Assembly (NCBI GenBank): GCA_030544215.1
Contig: JARZZO010000016.1
Location: 55,903,501-55,967,500 of the forward strand
Source of the DNA: Zantedeschia hybrid cultivar
Taxonomy: Eukaryota > Streptophyta > Magnoliopsida > Alismatales > Araceae
Length of the DNA stretch: 64,000 nt
Direction of reading: 5' to 3'
Part shown: one piece after another, positions 9,992 to 21,499 of the stretch
Layout: the number at the start of each line of letters is the position of its first letter
Numbering within the stretch: the first letter of the stretch is position 1
Translations under genes and position numbers: made by a program
Notes under the pieces: model-generated
What the model was told of the DNA's origin: nothing
The model's database searches: none
What the model saw: the letters and a program-made list of their open reading frames with translations, nothing else

Positions 9992-12086
9992 TGTAAAGAT
10001 TGAAGTTTCAGATCCGGTTATCGGGTCAGTTTCGGAGTAAGAACTTTTAGTTTGGGTCCTAGTGGGGTTGAGACTTAGTTTCTTTTTCGCGTCGAGCTTG
10101 CTCGACGCGGTTCAAACGACGTCCAGCTAGGTGGACGTGTTTTAGGCTGTACCACGTGGGCGCCACGTGGACTGGCCTTGGCGCGCGAGAGTACGGCCCC
10201 GGTCATATTGTCTGAATGGTGTCTTAGATAGACGACACCATTTAGAGTACAACCCTGGTCTGTCAGTATACGGCCCGGTCTTGTCGTATGAATGACGTCA
10301 GGCGTGAACGACGCATTTTACCCAACTTCTGTTTGACCTCGCGAACCCTCCCTCCTTTCCCTCAGTTTCTCCTTTCTCTTCTCTCTCCTCTCTTCCCTCC
10401 AATCTCCAGCGACCCCTCCCCCTCTCCTTGCTTTCCTCCCTCCACTCCATCAACCTACCAACTTCCTCCACTACCACTACCATTTCCTCCGCAGCGTTTT
10501 TCTCTCCGGACGGCGGCCGACGTCCCGGTGGAGTAACAACGTCTACGGCGGTACCGGCGGCGGCGTGTGGCGAGGCGAGTTGGCGGCTTGGAGCTAGGAG
10601 GAACTCGTGTAACCGGTAGGGTGACGATCTTCGTAGTGTTTCAACTTAAAATCATGTTTGTTTCCTGCTTTCGAGCATGTTTGGAGAACTCTTGGGGTGA
10701 AAATGCTAATTGCATATAGGGAAAAAATGTGGGATTTAATGGTAGTTAGGTTCTCCCCCTTCCCCTCTATGTTTTGTGACCTTTTTGGTACGTTTTGGAG
10801 AGAAATCCCACCTTGTGGATTGGAGGAAGCGGAGGGGAGAACCTGTCTGTTAGGACTAAATGGCGTCGCGGGACAGCGACGCCTTTTAAACGGCGGCTTC
10901 CTCCCACGACGCGATTTAACCTCAGAAAACAGACCATGTCTTAGGACTGAATGGCGTCCAGGGACAGCGACACCATTTGAATGGTGTGATCCGTGAACGA
11001 CGCGTTTTAGGCCATCTTCCGGGGCCAGTTTTTCTATGAACCAGTTTATGAAACTTGAATGACGTCGGCCTTTGGCGACGCGATTCAAGTCAGAATTCCA
11101 TTAATCCATGCAATTAACACTTGTTTACACTGTTAGATAGTTTAGTTAATTGCATGTGTAGAAATGTACTCGATGACATTGGATTCTATGTGATCGGATT
11201 GCACCGTGTTGTGTTTTGTGCGATCGTGGGCCTAGAGTGATAGTTGTTAGCGCTTAGGCACCCTATGTCGGTGTGGGAGTGACACGGCGCCGGTGTGGGA
11301 GTGGCGGAGTGACGCTTAAAAAGAGGGTCACCTGGTGTACCCCGGGGTATTGTTAGTACTGGTGTGAGAGTGGTCTATTCGGAGTGTCACTCGTGCTGGA
11401 GGAAGCAGAACCACCTGGAGCCTGTCAGGCCGGAGTAGCCAACGCGCTATCCGAGGGGTTGCTGTTTGGTCTCAGCGGGTCGGAGTTTCTTACGTTCGGC
11501 CGTGTGGTTGGCGTGTTTTGCCGAGACGCTAGTTGTGGGCTCCGTGGTAGAATGGTTTCAGAATTGTACATGTCATATTTTGACTGCATGTGTTTTATAT
11601 CGAAATCTAGGAGTTATGTTTACTTCTTTATTTGCTTAAATTATCTGTAATTGCGTTGCTACACTTGTGAGTGCGTGAGTGGGTGGTGGGGATCGAAGGA
11701 TCCCTACTGAGTTTTTTCGACGAGACTCACCCATGCGGTTCTCAAGTAAGGGTTTCAGGCAGGCGTAGCGAGGAGAGCGTTGCTTTGGGTCGCGCATCAA
11801 CAGCCGTTGTTCCGGAGTATGTCCCGATATAGTTGTCATTTTATTTTCTGGCATGTATGCTTAATTATTTCTTTTCAGTTGGAGTATGTAATTATTTGCT
11901 GAGTGGAGTCGCATTGTAATAATTTTTAATTCTTGCAATTTCTTTTCAATTCAATGCGATGTGAATGTTTAGCTTAGTTTATTATTTATTTCCCAGACTT
12001 ATCTAGATCTTGGTTTGACTCCAAATTAATGATTTGGTACCCATTTAGTAATCGGATTCCTGATTATAGGGTGGCGGGTCGTTACA
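9992..12086 (+). mobile_element. Probable solo LTR, 2.1 kb
   Basis: The segment begins TGTAAAGATT and ends GGGTCGTTACA, so its outermost five bases are perfect inverted termini (TGTAA/TTACA) of LTR type. Flanking pentamers are AAAGA (9987-9991) and AAAAA (12087-12091), a target duplication with one mismatch in low-complexity sequence. It carries no retroviral coding domain, so it would be a solo LTR left by LTR-LTR recombination. It includes a cluster of hairpins (10088-11090) and a GC-rich, CACGTG-containing block near 10150. Ends are inferred by eye. Confidence 0.5.
10088..11090. repeat. Cluster of related short hairpins (GGCGTC/GACGCC type)
   Basis: At least eight short inverted repeats share the pattern AATGRCGTC, 7-10 bp loop, GACGYCATT. 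Examples: arms 10088-10097/10100-10109 (10 bp perfect), 10119-10125/10132-10138, 10215-10223/10234-10242 (9 bp perfect), 10862-10869/10876-10883 (8 bp perfect) and 10950-10958/10969-10977 (one mismatch). Weaker members lie near 10290, 10980 and 11060. Two CACGTG palindromes occur near 10152 and 10164. They lie inside the probable solo LTR. Confidence 0.75.
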
Positions 12087-13275
12087 AAAAACACCTTGTC
12101 GGTAGACTTCTAAGCTTTGACCTTGGCTAATATACATCTCTAACCATGGGGTCCTAATCAGTCAAGTGATCGAATTTAGCAAAATACTTTCGAAGGTGAT
12201 TGAGTGCTCAATATGAGATCATTCGCTTTCGATAATTAGAGAGAGAATGTTTTAGAAATGATGTACGAAAGTCCCTGGCCAAGGCGAACACCATATCAGA
12301 AAAAAGGTTTTTCTGCTATCGTACATTAGCATCCAATCCAAATGAATTGATCGGTTAGCATTTGACAGGTGACCATGCCCTAGGATAACTCGGGAGCATT
12401 GTACATATAATCATGCCCTAGGATAACTCGAGAGCATTGTACATATGAAGGATTATAGTCACGCAGTAATTGATGACGGAAAGGTTCCTGGAGAAAGTTG
12501 TTGAACTTCATTACTTTCCGGGATCATGTGTATAACTTCGCACTCAACTTGATCATAAGTTCAATCAATTATCATGAGATGATAAATCAATTAAGTAATT
12601 ATTTAATATGAGATATTAAATAAATTACTTTAAGTCAGTAAGAAGTTACTAGACTTATTGGACTAAAAAATAGACTTGCACTTGGGCCTAGAGGGTGATA
12701 TGCATAAGGTTTGGTTGATGGATATTAAGTGAGAGTTTATATTAATTCGAAGATTTTTGTGAAAAGCTTCTAAAGATTAATATAAATATATATCAGTTGA
12801 AAACCTTAGGCCAAACTCCAGAGTTTTCCCCATACCTGGCCATCCCCCTCCTCTCTCTTTCTCTCCTAACCGCCCCCCTTGGAGAAGGGGGCCTCCTTCC
12901 TCTTTCTGTTTAGCCTTCGCTCTTGAATGGATCGAGACACTGTTCGTATGCCGCAGGCACCCATAATAAGAAAAAGGGTAAGAGATCAAGCAGATCCCTC
13001 TAGAAGAAGTGGAGCTAATTTCTCAACATGAGAATTGTGTGAATACCGCTGGAGACCATGCACTTGTACGGTTAGTAGCATTGTTAAGACAAAATTATGT
13101 TTTGGTCGCAGATTTAACTCCGCGCAAAGTGAAGAATCATTCTTCGCTCCCTCTAGTTCTCAAAAATAGATCGAGATATCACATGGTTTTATTTTTGACT
13201 GTATTGTATGATGATTATAGTTTAATCTACCCCTCCTTGTGCAATCCTTACATTGACCTCTCGTTCCCTTATTGG
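12087..13275. other. Repeat-derived spacer, no gene seen
   Basis: Non-coding. It contains a two-copy 38-bp tandem repeat starting CATGCCCTAGGATAACTCG at 12374 and 12412, and a pyrimidine-rich block near 12830-12900. The texture is that of old LTR-retrotransposon non-coding DNA, but no termini or protein remnants were found. Confidence 0.35.
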
Positions 13276-13279
13276 GATC

Positions 13280-14345
13280 AAGTGGATTGACTAGGATCAG
13301 TCTAGATCGACTGATCCGATTTTTCAGGCCGAATCGACCAATCCGTAACCTAATGGCTAACTGCGAACTAGTAATTGTAAAATAACTAGTTCGTAGCTAG
13401 CTGTTGGAAACAAGCCCAATAGTTGGCAAGGGCCTTGGGGGGTTTATAAAAACCCCCCAAGGCCCTCCCCCATCCCTACCAATTCACTTCCTCATTTCTC
13501 TCTCTCTCTTTCTCTTTAAGTTCTTTCTATCTCTTTCCTCTCTCTCTTCTCTATCTCTCCAAGTTTTTCTCCCTCTCTCTAAGTTTTTTTATATCTAATT
13601 TATAATAATTGTATATTACTATTAGTATATTTTCCTCCATCTCTTTAATGTTTTTACTTTTTATCTACTTAATATTTCTCTTCCTCACTCTCTTCCTTTT
13701 TTTTTCTATCTAATGTATGATTGTATATTAGTATATTTCTCTCCCTCTCTCTTCTTAATATTTTTTATGTCAACTTAATTTGAATATTTCTTCCTCTCTC
13801 TAATATTTTTATCTACTTATATTTCTTCATCTTTTTAAATTTTTTCTATTAGAATTTCTCTCCCTCTTTCTAAATGATATTCTAATATTTTACAACAATT
13901 GGGTAGATGGTTTAAGGAGTTTTTTTTGATAAGTTGTCTTTCTATCACACATACGTTCTCTCTAATAATCTCTCTAAAATTTTCTCTTTCTTATTTTTTA
14001 TCTCTTCCTTTAGATTCATCAGTATTAAAATCACCAATAATAAATAAATCTATAAATTTATCGAGTTATGGTTTGGAAGAAAATTAAAAAATGTGCCACA
14101 TGTTCCACCTCCTACTTAGATTTAGTTAAATGTTGGTGGAGAAGATGCTGGATTTTTTCTTTCCTCTAATGACTTTGATAAGGATAATTGAGTTTTATTA
14201 TTCATGTACTACATATGTCATATGTATTATTAGTTTTGAGAAACTTATAAATTTTTTTTAAAAAAATCATATTTTTTTTAAATTTTAGATTGGATCAGAT
14301 CGACCGATCCAATTGGTCCAAAGCCGGACCAATCTAAATTCAATC
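13280..14345. mobile_element. Non-autonomous hAT-like remnant related to element H1
   Basis: Bases 14096-14270 closely match 42704-42855, the 3' end of the autonomous-type hAT element H1: both have CACCTCCTACTTAGATT, then TGACTTTGATRAGGATAATT, then ATGTCATAT. Both outer regions (13290-13350 and 14285-14345) are rich in GATCGACCGATCC-like subterminal motifs, as in H1. The interior is CT/AT-rich and non-coding. I take it as an internally deleted relative. Exact termini and target duplication were not resolved. Confidence 0.5.
13430..13465. repeat. Perfect 36-bp hairpin around a TATA-like core
   Basis: Arms 13430-13445 and 13450-13465 are 16-bp perfect inverted copies (arm GGGCCTTGGGGGGTTT) separated by only ATAA. 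The centre reads TTTATAAAAA, a good TATA box, and a pyrimidine-rich leader follows. It may be the core promoter of a repeat. Cruciform or RNA hairpin formation is likely if transcribed. Confidence 0.9.
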
Positions 14346-14705
14346 CCCGAGTTTGTGTTCCTTGACAAATATAATAATTATAAAATAGATACATACAATA
14401 ACATATGTAAATTTGGATGCCTAACATGTCGACATGATAAGTGCCATGTTCTCGTGAGTATATATATTATTTTGGAGTTTTTAAAAAAGATCTTTTTCAA
14501 GTCAAAAAGGAAAGTACAAGGAGCTTTAACTAATAGATAAATTATAATTTTCTTTCTTAAATTAAGCAGATTAGAAGGATGAAAAACTAAAAACATCCTA
14601 AAATAACCTCAAACTAGAAGCCCCACACAATCTCGAAGAAGTGGATTCCCGCGATCCCCCACCTCACCAGGGCCATAAATGACATGTGTACACGGCTCGG
14701 AACAA

Positions 14706-14730
14706 ATATATATATATATATATATATATG
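14706..14730. repeat. (AT)n microsatellite
   Basis: About 12 AT units. Nothing else of note around it; 14350-15100 is AT-rich spacer without coding blocks. Confidence 0.9.
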
Positions 14731-15103
14731 CTAAATCATAACACAAAATCTATGACAAAAGATGGATTTAAAAATAAAAAAAGAAATCCTCCATTAGAAC
14801 TTTCAAAATGGGTCCAAACTGTTAAAGGACCCGATATACCCATTTAACCAATAACAATAATGTTATTCGATTTTTTCCACAAATTTACATTAAGATTTAT
14901 GTGAATGTGAGCTTAAAATTGAATAGTATGAATGAACCCTTTAAAACTGTCCTCCTCCCCTTAAGATTTTAGTTTAAAAAAAAAAAGAAAGAAAATTGCC
15001 TCTCCTGACGTGCTCGGACTGTGCTAGTGCGATGCAGCAAACAAGCATTAGTGCATTCATGACTCGACATGTAGCTTACCGGTAAGAACAGTCTTAAACA
15101 GAT

Positions 15104-15468
15104 GAGTAACATTTGCTGTACTAAAGGTCGGTGTTATATTGGTCTTTAGTACAGTAGATAAATGAAAAAGAAAATAACTTTTTTTAGGTGAATCTCAAGG
15201 TGTCTATGTCCATCCAGGTCGATCTCCGATCGAACAACTACAAAATTTAAAAAATTAAAAATTATTATTAGACTCGGCCCATTAAAAACTTTTTTTACTA
15301 TTTATTCAGATTCGATCTTTTATTTTTTAAACTATTTTGATCGTTCGATCAGATATTGGCTTGAATGAACATGCAAGACACCGTCGAACTCACCTAAAAG
15401 AATTGAATTTTTTTTTTTTATCTATTGCAGTGAAGGTCAATATCGCTCCTCAATGCAGCTGTTACCCC
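15104..15468. mobile_element. MITE with long terminal inverted repeats (copy 1)
   Basis: The left end (GAGTAACATTTGCTGTAC... GTAGATAAA ... TTAGGTGAATCTC) and the reverse complement of the right end (GGGTAACAGCTGCATTG ... ATAGATAAA ... TTAGGTGAGTTC) pair over about 75 bp. A second copy with the same ends lies at about 24743-25109. There is no coding capacity. The long inverted repeats suggest a Mutator-like MITE, though the 9-bp duplication expected for that group was not found. It lies just upstream of the PPR gene. Confidence 0.55.
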
Positions 15469-15700
15469 AATTAGAGTACTGGTTTCCCACGATCCCTCGC
15501 AACCCACCTGCCAGATTTGGATCGGGCCCCTGTTCGCCTCCCGAAAGCCAACTTTGTTCTTTTACTACTAATAAAATATTTCTTCCTTCCTGACCGAACC
15601 CGGCCGGACTCGCCCGAGTTCCCCCCTCGCGCGGTCAAAACTCCTCTCAGATGAAGGCGGCGCTCCCCCCCGCCCCCCCGCCATCGCCCCCCTCCCGCAG

Positions 15701-17398
15701 ATGCCCCACCCCCGCCCCCACCGCCCCTGCCTCGCGGACTCCTTCCACCTCCTCTGCTCCCGCGGCCGCCTCGCCGACGCCGTCGACGCCCTCCCCGCCC
15801 TCGCCCGCGCCGGCATCCGCCTCCCCGCCCGCCCCTTCGCGCTCCTCCTCCACCGATGCCTCCGCGCCGGCGCCCTCCCCCTCGCCCGCCGCGTCCACCT
15901 CCACCTCCGCCTCACCGGCCTCCGGCGGGCCATCCCCGCCTGCACCTTCCTCGCCAACCAGGTCCTCGCCCTCCACTTCCGCTGCTGCCGCCCCCGGGAC
16001 GCCCGGCGGCTGTTCGGCCGGATGCCCGCCAGGAATGCCTTCTCCTACAACACGATGCTTGCTGGGTATGCGGCGCTCGGCATGCTTCCGGACGCCCGCC
16101 GGCTGTTTGACGGGATGCCTGATGGGTTGCGCGACCTCGTCTCCTGGAACACAATGATCGCTGCGCTTGCCCGCGGCGGGTCGTGCTGCGAGGCCGTGGA
16201 GTTCTACAACCGGATGCGGCGATCATTGTTGGATGGGGCGGTCAACATGTACAGTTTTTCTGGGCTGTTGGCAACTTGCATGGGGCTTGGGCAGCTGAAC
16301 CTATTGCGGCAAGTCCACGGGCAGGTGGTGGTCGTTGGGTACCTCTCCAATTTGATCATTTCGAGCTCTCTCGTTGATTCTTATGCCAAATGCGGGTGTC
16401 TCGATCATGCAAGGAAGATGTTTGAGGAAATGCCCGTGAGGGATGTGCTCACGTGGACCGTTTTGGTATCTGGATATGCTAAAAGCGGCGATCTTGCATC
16501 TGCTCGGAGGCTGTTCGACGAGATGCCTGAGAGGAATCACTTCTCTTGGACTGCCTTGATTGGGGGATATGTGCGGAATGGTCTGTCACGTGACGCACTG
16601 GATCTCTTTGCTGAGATGGTGAAGGAAGGTGTGAGCCCTGATCAGTTTGCAATCAGCAGCGTTCTATGTGCTTGCACCAGTATTCCTTCACTTAGGCATG
16701 GCAAGCAGATCCATGCACACCTACTCAGGACACTTTTCAATCCTAATGCAGTAGTTGTTAGTTGTCTCATTGATATGTATTCTAAATGTGGGAGCCTGTT
16801 AGAAGCTCAACGAGTTTTTGATTGCATTTCCTACAATAAAAGAGATACCGTGTTGTGGAACACTATGATCATGGCCTTTGGTCAACATGGTTGTGGTGAA
16901 AGGTCAATACAGTTGTTCGAAGAAATGATTGGTGTGGGGTCTAAAACAGATAGTAGTACGTTCCTTACCATTCTCATGGCATGCAGCCATTCAGGTCTTT
17001 TTGCAGAGGGAATTCAGATTTTTGGCTCAATGGTGCAAGACCATGGTGTTCATCCTGAAGAAGAGCACTATGCATGTTTTGTGGATCTCTTGGGTCAGTC
17101 CGGTCATTTTGAAGAGGCAGTGGGTCATATCTTGAAGACTCCAAGTAGATCCAGTGTTCTTGTTTGGAATGCATTACTGGCAGCATGCAAAATTCATGGC
17201 AATCTAGAATTGGTGAGGGAAGCAGCAGAGCACTTTACTGCACTAAGACCTCAGGGTTCTGCACCATATGTCCTCTCAGGTATCTATGCTGATTTTAGGA
17301 AGTGGGATCCTACGGAAAAGTTAAAATGTATCTTGGAAGAGAGAGAAGTGTGCAAAGAGCAAGGTGTATGTTTGGTTGAAGTTGAGAGTGTGGTGTAG
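15701..17398 (+). CDS. PLS-class pentatricopeptide repeat protein, E subgroup
   Basis: Complete 565-residue intronless gene. PPR proteins bind organellar RNA, and E-type PLS members usually help C-to-U RNA editing in plastids or mitochondria. Repeats are clear from about residue 114: FSYNTMLAGYAALGMLPDAR, SWNTMIAAL (148), SSLVDSYAKCGCLDHAR (222), TWTVLVSGYAKSGDLASARR (251), FSWTALIGGYVRNGLSRDAL (281), a long L-type repeat to GKQIHAHLL (334-342), CLIDMYSKCGSLLEA (355), LWNTMIMAFGQHG (385) and FLTILMACSHSG (421). The E motif starts near 488 (VWNALLAACKIHGNLEL) and the protein stops after CLVEVESVV with no E+ or DYW domain. The closest architecture I know is Arabidopsis At2g21090. The N-terminus is Arg/Pro/Leu-rich, consistent with an organelle transit peptide. 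The start is the first ATG of this frame. The first 500 bp are very GC-rich, the 3' half is not, a gradient typical of grass-like monocot genes. An overlapping open frame at 15651 is a shadow. Confidence 0.93.
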   Translation: MPHPRPHRPCLADSFHLLCSRGRLADAVDALPALARAGIRLPARPFALLLHRCLRAGALPLARRVHLHLRLTGLRRAIPACTFLANQVLALHFRCCRPRDARRLFGRMPARNAFSYNTMLAGYAALGMLPDARRLFDGMPDGLRDLVSWNTMIAALARGGSCCEAVEFYNRMRRSLLDGAVNMYSFSGLLATCMGLGQLNLLRQVHGQVVVVGYLSNLIISSSLVDSYAKCGCLDHARKMFEEMPVRDVLTWTVLVSGYAKSGDLASARRLFDEMPERNHFSWTALIGGYVRNGLSRDALDLFAEMVKEGVSPDQFAISSVLCACTSIPSLRHGKQIHAHLLRTLFNPNAVVVSCLIDMYSKCGSLLEAQRVFDCISYNKRDTVLWNTMIMAFGQHGCGERSIQLFEEMIGVGSKTDSSTFLTILMACSHSGLFAEGIQIFGSMVQDHGVHPEEEHYACFVDLLGQSGHFEEAVGHILKTPSRSSVLVWNALLAACKIHGNLELVREAAEHFTALRPQGSAPYVLSGIYADFRKWDPTEKLKCILEEREVCKEQGVCLVEVESVV

Positions 17399-17868
17399 CT
17401 CACCTGATCTTTGAAAGGAGGAGCATAGTTGATCATGCAACAATTTGCGGTCTGGATGCAGAACTATGCTTTTACTGCACACCCATGAAGAAGTTATGCT
17501 GTCAGGCATATTTCATGTGCTAAAAATTGGACTGGCAATGTAAAATGGTGAGTGAAGCAGCAGGGCACTTTGTTGCACCAAGGCTTCAGGGTTCTGCAAC
17601 ATATGTCTTCCTCTCAGATATCTATGCTGATTTTGGAGTTGAGACTCTACAGAAAAGTTAAGTTTTCTCTCGGAAGAGGGAGAAGCATGCAAAGAGCAAG
17701 GTTCAAGTTTGGTTGAAGTTGAGATCATGGTGCAGCTCACCTGATCTTTTGGAAGGAGTATAGTTGATCATGCAATAATTTGCTGTGTGGATGCAGAACT
17801 ATGCTTTTATTACATGACTCATGAAGAAGCTACCCCTTCAGCCATATTTCATGCGCTAAAAATTGGAC
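17198..17868 (+). repeat. 335-bp tandem duplication of the PPR gene 3' end
   Basis: Copy 1 (17198-17532) covers the last 66 codons, the stop and 3' UTR. Copy 2 (17533-17868) repeats the block with substitutions and small indels: TCTATGCTGATTTT, GCAAAGAGCAAGGT and GGTTGAAGTTGAGA recur in order. Copy 2 is out of frame and beyond the PPR stop, so it is a pseudogenised tail rather than extra protein. Divergence between the copies is visible, so the event is not recent. Confidence 0.88.
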
Positions 17869-17869
17869 C

Positions 17870-19035
17870 ACACTTCTGCCAGTGCACCTTGCTCTCTATT
17901 ACTCGACGATGGGAAGAGCTTTCCATGCAAATTTTGTGTGCATTTTGTGGACCACAAATTGTGCATGGCTCCTGTGTAGATACATTGAAATGCCACAGGA
18001 GTGGAAGGTACTGTATTTGGAATCCATAATAACATTACCAATTTCTTCCCTCACTTAGGAACACTATACCTTCTGTTAGATACATTTTACCATATTCATG
18101 TATTTTTTACGTACCTGAGAGTATATGGAGATGTTGGATATTCTCCCGGTTAAATAATCCATTGCAAAAATTCTTCATGAGACTAATGTACTTTTTGTTT
18201 ATTTGATAGTGTATGGTGGAGCTGGTGGGTATTCTCATCAATACAGATTTCTGTTGTTTATCCAATTCAGGCCATTCTTTTTTTCTTTCTTTTTTTTCTG
18301 CACGGCTATATTTTTTTCAGATTCGTGTCTGCTTATCTTACTGTGTGGCAGAGCCTGTAACATTCTCATCCATACAGTTCCTGTTCTTGATCCAATTCAT
18401 CCATTCTTTTTTTGCTGCATAGTGTAACATCTCATTTTGCCAATATTCAGGTAAAGAAATAGTTGATGTCCTATTTATTTCTTATTCGATGTGTATCAAA
18501 AGTATTCTTGGTAATTTCATATGTGAGATTGAAATTTTGGTATTGTATTCACTGATTGAATCTTGACGTCGAAGTTGCCTTTTGAATAATTAATAGGTCT
18601 TTTGGAAAGGAATGCAAGCAATTGAACTTATGATGCATTTATGAGATGTAGTGTGAGGACTCACATATAATTATAGGAAAAGTATATATCAGGTTTTTAT
18701 TTTAACTGAATATTAAAAACAATTATTTGAAATTCTAGAGCTTAAATGAAAATTTTCTCAAAGACCTCATTCCTTAGTGGGTGAAGAATGTAGGGCTGTA
18801 ATGAGCCATAAAACCAGGTGAGAACAGGCCCAATTAAGAACCTATAGAAGAACTTCTAACGAAGTAAGATCAAAAGATACAAAAAATAGATTCTAAGATG
18901 GCCGTTCAAGAAAGGTATTTGAGCACTTGTTGTTTTATTGATTTCATTGCTTCTTGCTATTTTTCTGCTACACTTGTATTTGATAAAGCTGAGAACTGTT
19001 AAATAAGTAAAATATGTCATGATTTACTCATTTTC
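17870..19035. other. Spacer downstream of the PPR gene
   Basis: Non-coding. A loose two-copy repeat (about 126-bp period) occurs near 18225 and 18352, sharing ATTCTCATC, ATACAG, GATCCAATTCA-like and T-run segments. No gene or transposon ends identified. Confidence 0.45.
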
Positions 19036-19038
19036 TTT

Positions 19039-19323
19039 GGCCTTGTTTGATGGTGGGATATGACTCGAACAGGATGGCTAATCTAACTTACCGGGCGTGT
19101 TTGCTTTGGTTGCAGAAACTATGTGTTCGTGGGAGTATGGCTTATTCTTGAGTAAACTAGAACAAGCAATCCTATAAAAAAAATCTTGAGTTGCTTTTTT
19201 CTTGGGTAGAATAAGCATTAATGATACTTTTTTATTATTATTTATTTTTCTTATTTTTAGGTAGAATAGTAATTCGCTAATCAAAGCAAAAGATGCCTTG
19301 CAATCTGTGTATCCAACCAGGCC
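19039..19323. mobile_element. Tourist/Harbinger-like MITE
   Basis: The left end GGCCTTGTTTGATGG pairs with the reverse complement of the right end, GGCCTGGTTGGATAC. The element is 285 bp and non-coding, flanked by TTT on both sides (19036-19038, 19324-19326), compatible with a 3-bp target duplication although TTA/TAA is more usual. Confidence 0.5.
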
Positions 19324-19348
19324 TTTATGAATAAGTAACTTGAATATG

Positions 19349-19436
19349 TTTGGAGTTGAAATGGGGTGGAGCCCTATCGAGACTAATGTTTATTTGGAGT
19401 TGAAATGGGGTGGAGCCCTATCGAGACTAATGTTTA
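19349..19436. repeat. Perfect 44-bp tandem duplication
   Basis: Two identical adjacent 44-bp units starting TTTGGAGTTGAAATGGGG at 19349 and 19393. No divergence, so recent. No coding context. Confidence 0.95.
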
Positions 19437-20773
19437 TCTTCGCTCACATTATACTATGTCAAATGTTCTTAGGTCTTGGTTTTAAACATTAGTAGAGATA
19501 GCTTACCATTGATCAATTCAAACATAATTCATCCAGTGGTTATTTCTTTTAGGATTTGAACTTGTTTCTAGTCTTACTGTTATATGATGGATATGTTTTA
19601 ACTCTTCGATTTCATTTGTTAGTAGCTTGTCTCAGGGTTCTGCAACTGCCAGATATTTGTGTAAAATTGAGAACCATTACTAGACATAATGTTAAGCATT
19701 GACGTGGGCAAATGTCTGACTAAAAAAGGTTTTAGGAACAAGAAATGAGGACATGACTTGTATATGAATTTAGGCACATTCAGATGCAGATAGATGCATG
19801 TATAAAGTTCAATGGATTGAATCTTTCTAAAATATTAAGAAAATGTAAACTTGTTTGAACTGTTGAACCTTAACATACAAACAGGCAATATGAATAAGTT
19901 AACTCTTCATTTAAAACCTTAAATGGAGTATTATAATGTATGTTCAAATGTCAGGCTATCTTCATGTTTAAGACACTGTGTCATATCCGAGTGTCTGGCA
20001 TGACTTTCCTATGTAAGTAGAAGTATCCACCAAATGCAGTTGCCAATTTTACTCTAGAAAAATTAAAGCTATGTAACCTGTGATCACCTGAAGAGCATTT
20101 GTTACTGCTTCTTTAGGTTGGTCTGTATGAATAATTGACAACATGACATGACGAGACTGTACGCATGTTTCATCAACATATATAGAGCTTCTCAATTAAT
20201 ATTGCTTGATGTTGTTTATAATCTTGTTCAAGTGCTTGCAATGGTTTGCATTTCAGCCTCAAAAATGTTATCTCATCATTCTACATTGCTCAAGCATAAT
20301 TTTTTTGTTAACTCAATCAATTGAATTATAACCAAAGGGGAAAATTACTGATGTGATAGGATGGGTAGCAATGACATGCATTATCAGGTTGCAGCGTCAA
20401 GTTGATAACTTATTAGCCTTTCTATCCATCACCTAGATCACCTGCATTTATAATAATCTGGGTAGATGTTTTATGATTCTTGGGCTGTAAGATATCTACA
20501 GATGATGATAAGGGCAATGAAGAAGCATGCATCACATTCTGGAAAACAAGAATGGAATAAATGAGTGTGATGAAAAGAAGGATGATCTGAGGTGGTGAAG
20601 AAGGTGTCCTATAAAGATAATGGTTATCTTGATGTCAAAAAAGGATTAATTATCATAATGTACCTGAAATTTGACAGGTTTTATCTGTGTTTTTTTCCTT
20701 TTTATTTCTTCATGAAGGTGGGAAAATAATATCAGCTTTTATTTAAGAGCAACTTATCTAAACTTAGGTGTAA

Positions 20774-21449
20774 GTGCATATGTCGGTGTGCATGCTGTGT
20801 GCATTTCATGGGTGTGTGCACATTTAGAAGCTGAAAGGGAACAGGAGCAGTAATGGGAATGAGATGGAAAGGGTAGGTGAGGACTTTCTATTTTCAGTTA
20901 TTTTTTCCTTTGTGGGTGGGAGCGGAACAGGGAGTGGGAATGCTTTTGGTAGTAGGAATCTATCGCAAAATGAGTACTTCTGCTTCCAAGTGTGCACCTG
21001 TTACTAGATCGAGACAAAAATCATGTTTAAAATACTTCTCATGCTGTTTGGATTCCTTTCAAATAACAAGATATGTTTGTTAGAACCTGATGTGGGTTTG
21101 AAGTTCCATATGAGTGCATATGTCGGTGTGCATGCTGTGTGCATTTTCATGGGTGTGCACGCGATTAGAAGCTAAAAAGGAACAGGAGCAGTAATGGGAA
21201 TGAGATGAAAGAGGAAGGTAGGTGAGGAGTTTCTATTTTTCTGTTATTTTTCTCTTTGCAGTTGGGAGCAGAACAGGGAGTAGGAATGGTTTTGGTAGGT
21301 AGGAACCTAAGGGAAAACGAGTGATCCTGTTCCAAGTGTGCACCTGTTACTAGATTGAGACAAAATTCTCGCTTCAAATATTTCTCATCCCATTTGACTC
21401 CTTTCCACTAACAAGATATGTTAGAACCTGATGTGGGTTTGAAGTTCCA
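20774..21449. repeat. Two-copy tandem repeat, about 340-bp period
   Basis: Copy 1 begins at 20774 and copy 2 at 21114 with GTGCATATGTCGGTGTGCAT. Both contain AACAGGAGCAGTAATGGGAA, TGTGCACCTGTTACTAGAT and end TGATGTGGGTTTGAAGTTCC. Similarity is high but with indels. Neither copy is coding. The 19440-20770 stretch before it is AT-rich spacer with nothing recognised. Confidence 0.92.
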
Positions 21450-21499
21450 CCTTTGGGGCCCAGCATGGTATTTCTGCCTGGTCTTTGGTGGTGCATCTG

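Noticed and set aside
15651..16157. 168-codon Pro/Ser/Ala-rich open frame overlapping the PPR gene start
   Set aside because: Shadow of the GC-rich PPR reading frame: composition is an artefact of GC-rich codons in another phase and no family match is seen.
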